From positions 7,873,006-7,937,005 of the forward strand of contig JAKSZU010000029.1 of NCBI GenBank assembly GCA_026018925.1: DNA of 64,000 nucleotides, written 5' to 3'. The position numbers and the translations under genes are program-made. Shown piece after piece: positions 35,301-45,834 of this stretch (its first letter is position 1; every line of letters starts with the position of its first letter). Under the pieces are notes generated by a model that was not told the DNA's origin, did not search any database, and saw only the letters and a program-made list of their open reading frames with translations. Source of the DNA: Tupaia tana (Eukaryota > Chordata > Mammalia > Scandentia > Tupaiidae).

Positions 35301-38300
35301 AGCAGAAGGGCTTATTAACAAAACAAAAGATGGAGCTGAGAGCCAGAGAGAAATTCTACCTTTAAAAAAATCATAAAAAGGAAAAATTACCAAAAAAAAA
35401 TGAGGAGACAGGAGCAGAGACAGACAGAGACCTCAGAGACACAGAGACAGGGATAGAGGCCAGAGGGACTCCCTACCACGCTAGCTTTGCTTGCTGGAGG
35501 CTGAATTATGAGTAGAAAATCTTCATTCCGCCTCTGCCCTGAAATATCTAGTTCCCAGTATCCATGTGGAATCTTCTCAGAGGCTCAACTCTCCTGCCTG
35601 GGAGAAAGGAGCAGAAGGGCTTATTAACAAAACAAAAGATGGAGCTGAGAGCCAGAGAGAAATTCTACCTTTAAAAAAATCATAAAAAGGAAAAATTCCC
35701 AAAAAAAAAATGAGGAGACAGGAGCAGAGACACACAGAGACCTCAGAGACACAGGGACAGGGATAGAAGGCCAGAGGGGCTCCCTACCACACTAGCTTTG
35801 CTTGCTGGAGGCTGAATTATGAGTAGAAAATCTTCATTCCGCCTGTGCCCTGAAATATCTAGTTCCCAGTATCCATGTGGAATCTACTCAGAGGCTCAAC
35901 TCTCCTGCCTGGGAGAAAGGAGCAGAAGGGCTTATTAACAAAACAAAAGATGGAGCTGAGAGCCAGAGAGAAATTCTACCTTTAAAAAAATCATAAAAAG
36001 GAAAAATTACCAAAAAAAAATGAGGAGACAGGAGCAGAGACAGACAGAGACCTCAGAGACACAGAGACAGGGATAGAGGCCAGAGGGGCTCCCTACCACA
36101 CTAGCTTTGCTTGCTGGAGGCTGAATTATGAGTAGAAAATCTTCATTCCGCCTGTGCCCTGAAATATCTAGTTCCCAGTATCCATGTGGAATCTTCTCAG
36201 AGGCTCAACTCTCCTGCCTGGGAGAAAGGAGCAGAAGGGCTTATTAACAAAACAAAAGATGGAGCTGAGAGCCATGGAGAAATTCTACCTTTAAAAAAAT
36301 CATAAAAAGGAAAAATTACCAAAAAAAAATGAGGAGACAGGAGCAGAGACAGACAGAGACCTCAGAGACACAGAGACAGGGATAGAGGCCAGAGGGGCTC
36401 CCTACCACACTAGCTTTGCTTGCTGGAGGCTGAATTATGAGTAGAAAATCTTCATTCCGCCTGTGCCCTGAAATATCTAGTTCCCAGTATCCATGTGGAA
36501 TCTTCTCAGAGGCTCAACTCTCCTGCCTGGGAGAAAGGAGCAGAAGGGCTTATTAACAAAACAAAAGATGGAGCAGAGAGCCAGAGAGAAATTCTACCTT
36601 TAAAAAAATCATAAAAAGGAAAAATTACCAAAAAAAAATGAGGAGACAGGAGCAGAGAGACACAGAGACCTCAGAGACACAGGGACAGGGATAGAAGGCC
36701 AGAGGGCCTCCCTACCACACTAGCTTTGCTTGCTGGAGGCTGAATTATGAGTAGAAAATCTTCATTCCGCCTGTGCCCTGAAATATCTAGTTCCCAGTAT
36801 CCATGTGGAATCTTCTCAGAGGCTCAACTCTCCTGCCTGGGAGAAAGGAGCAGAAGGGCTTATTAACAAAACAAAAGATAGAGCTGAGAGCCAGAGAGAA
36901 ATTCTACCTTTAAAAAAATCATAAAAAGGAAAAATTACCAAAAAAAAATGAGGAGACAGGAGCAGAGACAGACAGAGACCTCAGAGACACAGAGACAGGG
37001 ATAGAGGCCAGAGGGGCTCCCTACCACACTAGCTTTGCTTGCTGGAGGCTGAATTATGAGTAGAAAATCTTCATTCCGCCTGTGCCCTGAAATATCTAGT
37101 TCCCAGTATCCATGTGGAATCTTCTCAGAGGCTCAACTCTCCTGCCTGGGAGAAAGGAGCAGAAGGGCTTATTAACAAAACAAAAGATGGAGCAGAGAGC
37201 CAGAGAGAAATTCTACCTTTAAAAAAATCATAAAAAGGAAAAATTACCAAAAAAAATGAGGAGACAGGAGCAGAGACACACAGAGACCTCAGAGACACAG
37301 GGACAGGGATAGAAGGCCAGAGGGCCTCCCTACCACACTAGCTTTGCTTGCTGGAGGCTGAATTATGAGTAGAAAATCTTCATTCCGCCTGTGCCCTGAA
37401 ATATCTAGTTCCCAGTATCCATGTGGGATCTTCTCAGAGGCTCAACTCTCCTGCCTGGGAGAAAGGAGCAGAAGGGCTTATTAACAAAACAAAAGAAGGA
37501 GCTGAGAGCCAGAGAGAAATTCTACCTTTAAAAAAATCATAAAAAGGAAAAATTACCAAAAAAAAATGAGGAGACAGGAGCAGAGAGACACAGAGACCTC
37601 AGAGACACAGGGACAGGGATAGAAGGCCAGAGGGGCTCCCTACCACACTAGCTTTGCTTGCTGGAGGCTGAATTATGAGTAGAAAATCTTCATTCCGCCT
37701 GTGCCCTGAAATATCTAGTTCCCAGTATCCATGTGGAATCTTCTCAGAGGCTCAACTCTCCTGCCTGGGAGAAAGGAGCAGAAGGGCTTATTAACAAAAC
37801 AAAAGATGGAGCTGAGAGCCAGAGAGAAATTCTACCTTTAAAAAAATCATAAAAAGGAAAAATTACCAAAAAAAATGAGGAGACAGGAGCAGAGACAGAC
37901 AGAGACCTCAGAGACACAGAGACAGGGATAGAGGCCAGAGGGGCTCCCTACCACACTAGCTTTGCTTGCTAGAGGCTGAATTATGAGTAGAAAATCTTCA
38001 TTCCGCCTGTGCCCTGAAATATCTAGTTCCAAGTATCCATGTGGAATCTTCTCAGAGGCTCAACTCTCCTGCCTGGGAGAAAGGAGCAGAAGGGCTTATT
38101 AACAAAACAAAAGATGGAGCTGAGAGCCAGAGAGAAATTCTACCTTTAAAAAAATCATAAAAAGGAAAAATTACCAAAAAAAATGAGGAGACAGGAGCAG
38201 AGACAGACAGAGACCTCAGAGACACAGAGACAGGGATAGAGGCCAGAGGGACTCCCTACCACACTAGCTTTGCTTGCTGGAGGCTGAATTATGAGTAGAA

Positions 38301-40755
38301 AATCTTCATTCCGCCTGTGCCCTGAAATATCTAGTTCCCAGTATCCATGTGGAATCTTCTCAGAGGCTCAACTCTCCTGCCTGGGAGAAAGGAGCAGAAG
38401 GGCTTATTAACAAAACAAAAGATGGAGCTGAGAGCCAGAGAGAAATTCTACCTTTAAAAAAATCATAAAAAGGAAAAATTACCAAAAAAAAAATGAGGAG
38501 ACAGGAGCAGAGACACACAGAGACCTCAGAGACACAGGGACAGGGATAGAGGCCAGAGGGGCTCCCTACCACACTAGCTTTGCTTGCTGGAGGCTGAATT
38601 ATGAGTAGAAAATCTTCATTCCGCCTGTGCCCTGAAATATCTAGTTCCCAGTATCCATGTGGAATCTACTCAGAGGCTCAACTCTCCTGCCTGGGAGAAA
38701 GGAGCAGAAGGGCTTATTAACAAAACAAAAGATGGAGCTGAGAGCCAGAGAGAAATTCTACCTTTAAAAAAATCATAAAAAGGAAAAATTACCAAAAAAA
38801 AAATGAGGAGACAGGAGCAGAGACAGACAGAGACCTCAGAGACACAGAGACAGGGATAGAGGCCAGAGGGGCTCCCTACCACACTAGCTTTGCTTGCTGG
38901 AGGCTGAATTATGAGTAGAAAATCTTCATTCCGCCTGTGCCCTGAAATATCTAGTTCCCAGTATCCATGTGGAATCTTCTCAGAGGCTCAACTCTCCTGC
39001 CTGGGAGAAAGGAGCAGAAGGGCTTATTAACAAAACAAAAGATGGAGCTGAGAGCCAGAGAGAAATTCTACCTTTAAAAAAATCATAAAAAGGAAAAATT
39101 ACCAAAAAAAAATGAGGAGACAGGAGCAGAGACAGACAGAGACCTCAGAGACACAGAGACAGGGATAGAGGCCAGAGGGGCTCCCTACCACACTAGCTTT
39201 GCTTGCTGGAGGCTGAATTATGAGTAGAAAATCTTCATTCCGCCTGTGCCCTGAAATATCTAGTTCCCAGTATCCATGTGGAATCTTCTCAGAGGCTCAA
39301 CTCTCCTGCCTGGGAGAAAGGAGCAGAAGGGCTTATTAACAAAACAAAAGATGGAGCTGAGAGCCAGAGAGAAATTCTACCTTTAAAAAAATCATAAAAA
39401 GGAAAAATTACCAAAAAAAAATGAGGAGACAGGAGCAGAGACAGACAGAGACCTCAGAGACACAGGGACAGGGATAGAGGCCAGAGGGCCTCCCTACCAC
39501 ACTAGCTTTGCTTGCTGGAGGCTGAATTATGAGTAGAAAATCTTCATTCCGCCTGTGCCCTGAAATATCTAGTTCCCAGTATCCATGTGGAATCTTCTCA
39601 GAGGCTCAACTCTCCTGCCTGGGAGAAAGGAGCAGAAGGGCTTATTAACAAAACAAAAGATAGAGCTGAGAGCCAGAGAGAAATTCTACCTTTAAAAAAA
39701 TCATAAAAAGGAAAAATTACCAAAAAAAAATGAGGAGACAGGAGCAGAGACAGACAGAGACCTCAGAGACACAGAGACAGGGATAGAGGCCAGAGGGGCT
39801 CCCTACCACACTAGCTTTGCTTGCTGGAGGCTGAATTATGAGTAGAAAATCTTCATTCCGCCTGTGCCCTGAAATATCTAGTTCCCAGTATCCATGTGGA
39901 ATCTTCTCAGAGGCTCAACTCTCCTGCCTGGGAGAAAGGAGCAGAAGGGCTTATTAACAAAACAAAAGATGGAGCTGAGAGCCAGAGAGAAATTCTACCT
40001 TTAAAAAAATCATAAAAAGGAAAAATTACCAAAAAAAAATGAGGAGACAGGAGCAGAGACACACAGAGACCTCAGAGACACAGGGACAGGGATAGAAGGC
40101 CAGAGGGCCTCCCTACCACACTAGCTTTGCTTGCTGGAGGCTGAATTATGAGTAGAAAATCTTCATTCCGCCTGTGCCCTGAAATATCTAGTTCCCAGTA
40201 TCCATGTGGAATCTTCTCAGAGGCTCAACTCTCCTGCCTGGGAGAAAGGAGCAGAAGGGCTTATTAACAAAACAAAAGATGGAGCTGAGAGCCAGAGAGA
40301 AATTCTACCTTTAAAAAAATCATAAAAAGGAAAAATTACCAAAAAAAAATGAGGAGACAGGAGCAGAGACAGACAGAGACCTCAGAGACACAGAGACAGG
40401 GATAGAGGCCAGAGGGGCTCCCTACCACACTAGCTTTGCTTGCTGGAGGCTGAATTATGAGTAGAAAATCTTCATTCCGCCTGTGCCCTGAAATATCTAG
40501 TTCCCAGTATCCATGTGGAATCTTCTCAGAGGCTCAACTCTCCTGCCTAGGAGAAAGGAGCAGAAGGGCTTATTAACAAAACAAAAGATGGAGCTGAAAG
40601 CCAGAGAGAAATTCTACCTTTAAAAAAATCATAAAAAGGAAAAATTACCAAAAAAAAATGAGGAGACAGGAGCAGAGACAGACAGAGACCTCAGAGGCAC
40701 AGAGACAGGGATAGAGGCCAGAGGGGCTCCCTACCACACTAGCTTTGCTTGCTGG
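32400..40755 (-). repeat. Nine-unit (~2.78 kb) higher-order repeat, about three copies
   Basis: Rare single-base variants recur at 2,782-2,785 bp, which is nine units: GCTAGAGG (35187, 37971), TTCCAAGTATCC (35247, 38031), GGGACTCCC (35468, 38251), CACACAGAG (35733, 38516 and 37279, 40062), TCTACTCAG (35886, 38668), GATAGAGCTG (36880, 39662), GGGCCTCCC (33922, 36707, 39489). CACAGGGACAGGG recurs near 32970, 35753, 38536 and near 33899, 36681, 39464. The outer limits are approximate because not every variant is kept in all copies. Confidence 0.8.
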
Positions 40756-42998
40756 AGGCTGAATTATGAGTAGAAAATCTTCATTCCGCCTGTGCCCTGA
40801 AATATCTAGTTCCCAGTATCCATGTGGAATATTCTCAGAGGCTCAACTCTCCTGCCTGGGAGAAAGGAGCAGAAGGGCTTATTAACAAAACAAAGGATGG
40901 AGCTGAGAGCCAGAGAGAAATTCTACCTTTAAAAAAATCATAAAAAGGAAAAATTACCAAAAAAAAATGAGGAGACAGGAGCAGAGAGACACAGAGACCT
41001 CAGAGACACAGAGACAGGGATAGAAGGCCAGAGGGGCTCCCTACCACACTAGCTTTGCTTGCTGGAGGCTGAATTATGAGTAGAAAATCTTCATTCCGCC
41101 TGTGCCCTGAAATATCTAGTTCCGAGTATCTATGTGGAATCTTCTCAGAGGCTCAACTCTCCTGCCTGGGAGAAAGGAGCAGAAGGGCTTATTAACAAAA
41201 CAAAAGATGGAGCTGAGAGCCAGAGAGAAATTCTACCTTTAAAAAAATCATAAAAAGGAAAAATTACCAAAAAAAAATGAGGAGACAGGAGCAGAGACAG
41301 ACAGAGACCTCAGAGACACAGAGACAGGGATAGAGGCCAGAGGGGCTCCCTACCACACTAGCTTTGCTTGCTGGAGGCTGAATTATGAGTAGAAAATCTT
41401 CATTCCGCCTGTGCCCTGAAATATCTAGTTCCCAGTATCCATGTGGAATCTTCTCAGAGGCTCAACTCTCCTGCCTGGGAGAAAGGAGCAGAAGGGCTTA
41501 TTAACAAAACAAAAGATGGAGCTGAGAGCCAGAGAGAAATTCTACCTTTAAAAAAATCATAAAAAGGAAAAATTACCAAAAAAAATGAGGAGACAGGAGC
41601 AGAGACAGACAGAGACCTCAGAGACACAGAGACAGGGATAGAGGCCAGAGGGGCTCCCTACCACACTAGCTTTGCTTGCTGGAGGCTGAATTATGAGTAG
41701 AAAATCTTCATTCCGCCTGTGCCCTGAAATATCTAGTTCCCAGTATCCATGTGGAATCTTCTCAGAGGCTCAACTCTCCTGCCTGGGAGAAAGGAGCAGA
41801 AGGGCTTATTAACAAAACAAAAGATGGAGCAGAGAGCCAGAGAGAAATTCTACCTTTAAAAAAATCATAAAAAGGAAAAATTACCAAAAAAAAAATGAGG
41901 AGACAGGAGCAGAGAGACACAGAGACCTCAGAGACACAGGGACAGGGATAGAAGGCCAGAGGGCCTCCCTACCACACTAGCTTTGCTTGCTGGAGGCTGA
42001 ATTATGAGTAGAAAATCTTCATTCCGCCTGTGCCCTGAAATATCTAGTTCCCAGTATCCATGTGGAATCTTCTCAGAGGCTCAACTCTCCTGCCTGGGAG
42101 AAAGGAGCAGAAGGGCTTATTAATTAAACAAAAGATGGAGCTGAGAGCCAGAGAGAAATTCTACCTTTAAAAAAATCATAAAAAGGAAAAATTACCAAAA
42201 AAATATGAGGAGACAGGAGCAGAGACAGACAGAGACCTCAGAGACACAGAGACAGGGATAGAAGCCAGAGGGGCTCCCTACCACACTAGCTTTGCTTGCT
42301 GGAGGCTGAATTATGAGTAGAAAATCTTCATTCCGCCTGTGCCCTGAAATATCTAGTTCCCAGTATCCATGTGGAATCTTCTCAGCGGCTCAACTCTCCT
42401 GCCTGGGAGAAAGGAGCAGAAGGGCTTATTAACAAAACAAAAGATGGAGCTGAGAGCCAGAGAGAAATTCTACCTTTAAAAAAATCATAAAAAGGAAAAA
42501 TTACCAAAAAAAATGAGGAGACAGGAGCAGAGACAGACAGAGACCTCAGAGACACAGAGACAGGGATAGAGGCCAGAGGGGCTCCCTACCACACTAGCTT
42601 TGCTTGCTGGAGGCTGAATTATGAGTTGAAAATCTTCATTCCGCCTGTGCCCTGAAATATCTAGTTCCCAGTATCCATGTGGAATCTTCTCAGAGGCTCA
42701 ACTCTCCTGCCTGGGAGAAAGGAGCAGAAGGGCTTATTAACAAAACAAAAGATGGAGCTGAGAGCCAGAGAGAAATTCTACCTTTAAAAAAATCATAAAA
42801 AGGAAAAATTACCAAAAAAAAATGAGGAGACAGGAGCAGAGACAGACAGAGACCTCAGAGACACAGAGACAGGGATAGAGGCCAGAGGGGCTCCCTACCA
42901 CACTAGCTTTGCTTGCTGGAGGCTGAATTATGAGTAGAAAATCTTCATTCCGCCTGTGCCCTGAAATATCTAGTTCCCAGTATCCATGTGGAATCTTC

Positions 42999-43832
42999 TC
43001 AGAGGCTCAACTCTCCTGCCACACTAGCTTTGCTTGCTGGAGGCTGAATTATGAGTAGAAAATCTTCATTTCGCCTGTGCCCTGAAATATCTAGTTCCCA
43101 GTCGAAATTAAACTCAAGTTTAGTTCCATTATGGTCAGATAAGATGCTGGAAATTGTTTCTATGCCTCTGAATGTGCAGAGGCTTGCTTTGTGTCCTATG
43201 ATGTGGTCAATCTTCGAGAAAGTTCCATGTCGGGGTGAGAAAAAACTATATCTTGTGGTTTTGGGGTGGAAAATTCTATAGATGTCTGTTAAGTCCAATT
43301 GATTTATGGTATCATTTAGATCCTTGATCTCTTTACCTATTTTTTGCCTAGATGATCTGTCCAGAGGGGATAATGTGGTGTTGCGATCTCCAACAATTAA
43401 TGTGTTGCAGTCTATCTCCCCTTTCAGATCTAACAGTCTTTCCTTCACATATTTGGGTGCTCCTGTGTTAGGAGCATAGATATTAATAAGCATTATATCT
43501 TCTCGATCTATAGAGCCTTTTACTACGATATAGTGCCCTTCTTTGTCTCTTCGAATGGTTTTTGTTTTAAAGCTTATTTTGTCAGAAATTAATATCACAA
43601 CTCCAGCTCTTTTTTGGTTTCCAATTGCATGGAAAACCTTTTTCCAACCCTTCACTTTCAGTCTATGTATGTCTTTCTCCATGAGGTGGGTTTCCTGTAG
43701 GCAACAGATAGAGGGTTTCTGTTTTTTTATCCATTCAGCCAGTCTGTGTCTCTTTATTGGAGAATTTAAACCATTAACATTCAATGTTATTATCGATGTT
43801 ACAGGATCTGTACCGACATTTAAGTTAGCCAT
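42999..43832 (-). pseudogene. L1 ORF2 endonuclease domain fused to satellite sequence
   Basis: An open frame of 277 codons. Residues 1-244 are the apurinic/apyrimidinic-type endonuclease that nicks target DNA for L1 insertion: TLNVNGLN (metal-site Asn20), QETH (Glu47), NIYAPNTG (Tyr119), GDRN (Asp149 and Asn151), SKIDH (Asp209/His210) and SDH (Asp233/His234). The usual GDFN is GDRN here, a change next to a catalytic residue. The last 33 codons come from satellite DNA and end at a chance stop. The full-length protein has about 1,270 residues with a reverse transcriptase, which is missing. The frame is open but there is no evidence that it is translated. Confidence 0.9.
43008..43103 (-). repeat. 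Truncated last satellite unit at the L1 junction
   Basis: At about 43019 the text jumps from CAACTCTCCTGCC directly to ACACTAGCTTTGC, removing about 189 bp of a unit. The unit then continues to AGTTCCCAGT, where L1 ORF2 sequence begins at about 43103. These terminal units match the array consensus closely, unlike the left edge. Confidence 0.9.
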
Positions 43833-43876
43833 TGTCTTAGTTGCCTGTTCTTTCTTTTTTTCTAGCTGTTGCTTCT

Positions 43877-44837
43877 TTAGTTTTCCTGGAAGAGTACTTT
43901 CTTCAGGATTTCTTGAAGAGCTGGTCTGGTGTTGGCGAACTCTTTCAGATTTTGTTTGTCTGAGAAGATTTTAATCTTTTTTCCCAAATGAAGGATAATC
44001 TTGCAGGGTATAATAGTCTTGGCTGAAATTGTTTCTCTCTTAACACTTTCAGTATGTCTTCTCATTCTTTCCTTGCTTGCATTGTTTCTGATGAGAGGTC
44101 TGGTGTTAGTCTTATGGGATGACCTTTGTAAGTTACTTCTCGTTTCTCTCTTGCCAGTTTTAGCATCATGTCTTTTTCTGTGGTGTTAGACAGCCTGGTT
44201 AAGATGAGCCTTGGGGAAGATCTTCTGGGGTTGATTCTATATGGGCTCCTTTGTATTTCTTGGGTCTGGATGGTTTGGTGCCTCTCTAGGCTTGGGAAAT
44301 TTTCTTCCAGGATGTCATGGAATAGATTTTCCATTCCACTATTAGTTTCTTCACCTTCTGGGATGCCAATTATTCTGATGTTTGGGCGTCTAATAGAGTC
44401 TAGTATTTCTCGTATATTATCCTCGTGTTTTTTAGTTATTTTCTCGATCTTTTTGTTGTTTTTTTTCTAGATCAGAGTTTTTAATCTTCTACATCAGAGA
44501 TTTGATCTTCAGCATGGTCTAATTGGCTCTTAATACTTTCCAGAGAGTTTTTGATTTCTTGTATAATAGACTTTATCTCTAATAGTTCCACCTGATTCTC
44601 TCTCAGAGTATCCATTTCTTCCTTTATATCCTGGAAGGACTTCCTAATTTCCTGCAGTTCGTTGTCTCTTTTCTTTTCCAATTCACAGAATTTGGTCACC
44701 ATGCATGTTCAAAATTCTGTGTCTGTCATTTTGGTAACGTCCTCCATATTTATGAGACATTGAGGGGCGTTTTCCTTTGTTGGAGACATATTTCCTTGTT
44801 TATTCAGACCTGAGGCTCTTTTTCTACTTCTAGCCAT
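43877..44837 (-). pseudogene. L1 ORF1 (broken)
   Basis: Start codon at 44837 (MARSRKRASGLNK). An in-frame stop follows at codon 43 (44709-44711), then the coiled-coil region (44481-44702; DNELQEIRKSFQDIKEEM, DQISDVED), two further stops near 44470, a degraded RRM start, the RRM end (44062-44334; SSPRLILTRLSNTTEKD) and, after a frameshift, the C-terminal domain (43877-44065, ending KKVLFQEN). The parent protein is a trimeric RNA-binding chaperone of about 320-340 residues. At least three stops and two frameshifts rule out function. Confidence 0.9.
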
Positions 44838-45203
44838 TAGAAGATTAATTCCCTTTTAAAGACCTCTTGGGAGATTCTCCCACTAGGAGTAAGAGTCTTT
44901 CCTTTTTGATGGGAATAGATGTTTGCTGAAGTCTCTCTTCTGTTGTTTTTACCAATGTGCTCTCAAGAAGGGAACTCTACTGAAGTGTCTAACAAGCAGT
45001 ATCTCCTTTTTCACAGGTGTATCAGTACTAGGTACGATCCCAGAGACACTTACCTTACTAGGAAATTTCAGATATATGATTCTAGACCTGTCTAGTCTGT
45101 CTGGCAGGGTAAAAAATGAGGATGAGAAGACAATATGAAACAAAAGGAAAGACAACAGAGAAAAATAAAGAAAAAGTCGTGCGGCGCGTGATTTCACCAC
45201 AGT

Positions 45204-45652
45204 CTTGTAGGAGGGCCTTTTGCCTGCTGGCATGCACAGAAAGTCTGGAGAGAGAAGCAGAGCTAGGTGTTAACAAGAGAATAGAGGGGTTTCAAGAAAA
45301 AAGCCACTGCAGGGAGATCCTATCTACCTACCTAGAAGGTGGAGTCTGGGGCCTGAGAGTTTGGAAGTGGGGTGGGGGTCAGAGGTGACCCTCCCTCAGT
45401 ATCCCTTGCTGGCCAGAGGCTTGTAGGAGGGTCTTTCGCCTGCTGGAAGGCACGGAAAGTCTAGAAGGTGGAGTCTGGGGTCTGGGGTCTGGGAGTCTGG
45501 AAGTGGGGTGGGGGTCAGAGATGACCCTCCCTCAGTACCCCTTGCTGGGCAGAGGCTTGTAGGAGGGCCTTTTGCCTGCTGGCAGGCATGGAAAGTCTGG
45601 AGAGAGAAGCAGAGCTAGGTGTTAACAAGAGAATAGAGGGGTTTCAAGAAGC
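45204..45652 (-). repeat. 5'UTR tandem monomers of the truncated L1 (~216 bp)
   Basis: CTTGTAGGAGGG starts units at 45204, 45420 and 45556. The first spacing is 216 bp; the second is 136 bp because an internal segment (AGAGAGAAGCAGAGC... to ...CTACCTAC) is missing. GGTGGAGTCTGGGG and GGTGGGGGTCAGAG blocks repeat with it. This monomer is unrelated by eye to the 309-bp unit. Confidence 0.88.
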
Positions 45653-45655
45653 TCT

Positions 45656-45834
45656 ATGTTTCTATACTGTTTTTCCCCCACATTTTATTGAATCACCAAA
45701 GACCCTAATCAATCCAATACCCTCATAGGAAACACAGGTGACACATACATTTCCATGAACACAAGTCTAACTTTATGCATCCTATAAAGTAGCACCTAGC
45801 TGGGGCTACATATCCTACTGCAGTCATTGAATAG
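45656..45834. other. Short unassigned spacer between two L1-type elements
   Basis: About 180 bp of unique AT-rich text between the 5' end of the truncated L1 and the tail of the half-L1. Nothing recognised. Confidence 0.5.

Larger units (their letters stand above)
29970..43103 (-). repeat. Satellite array of ~309-bp L1/HAL1 5'UTR monomers (about 42 copies)
   Basis: The marker ATTCCGCCTGTGCCCTG or a one-base variant recurs 43 times, first at 30269 and last at 43068. All spacings are 308-311 bp except the last (121 bp). Units differ by a few bases and by the length of one A run (ACC-A7 to A11-TGAGG). Each holds CTAGTTCCCAGTATCC, AACTCTCCTGCCTGGG, AAAAGATGGAGC, TTTAAAAAAATCATAAAAAGG and a GACAGA/GAGACC purine-rich stretch. 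The same blocks in the same order form the 5'UTR monomers of the half-L1 at 47740-48135. Strand is given in the sense of that retrotransposon promoter. No other repeat interrupts the 13.1 kb. Confidence 0.97.
43104..45655 (-). mobile_element. L1, 5' half (5'UTR, ORF1, ORF2 endonuclease), cut by the satellite
   Basis: On the minus strand: 5'UTR with its own tandem monomers (about 44840-45652), broken ORF1 (44837 down to 43877), a 44-base spacer, and ORF2 from 43832. ORF2 stops matching L1 at about 43103, where the satellite starts. Reverse transcriptase, C-terminal domain, 3'UTR and tail are absent. The 5'UTR is unlike that of the half-L1 next to it, so this is a different L1 lineage. It is inactive because ORF1 is broken and ORF2 is truncated. 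Confidence 0.93.

Noticed and set aside
29970..43103. CRISPR-like or gene-cluster reading of the tandem array
   Set aside because: Units are contiguous without unique spacers, the DNA is clearly mammalian, and the unit matches a retrotransposon 5'UTR.
29970..43103. Array as alpha-type or other centromeric satellite
   Set aside because: The unit length is ~309 bp, there is no similarity to 171-bp alphoid units, and the L1-type origin is visible. A centromeric location cannot be judged from the window.
43543..44470. Forward-strand frames of 90-143 codons opposite the L1
   Set aside because: They are the complement of the endonuclease and ORF1 coding sequence, which is the true sense by family homology.
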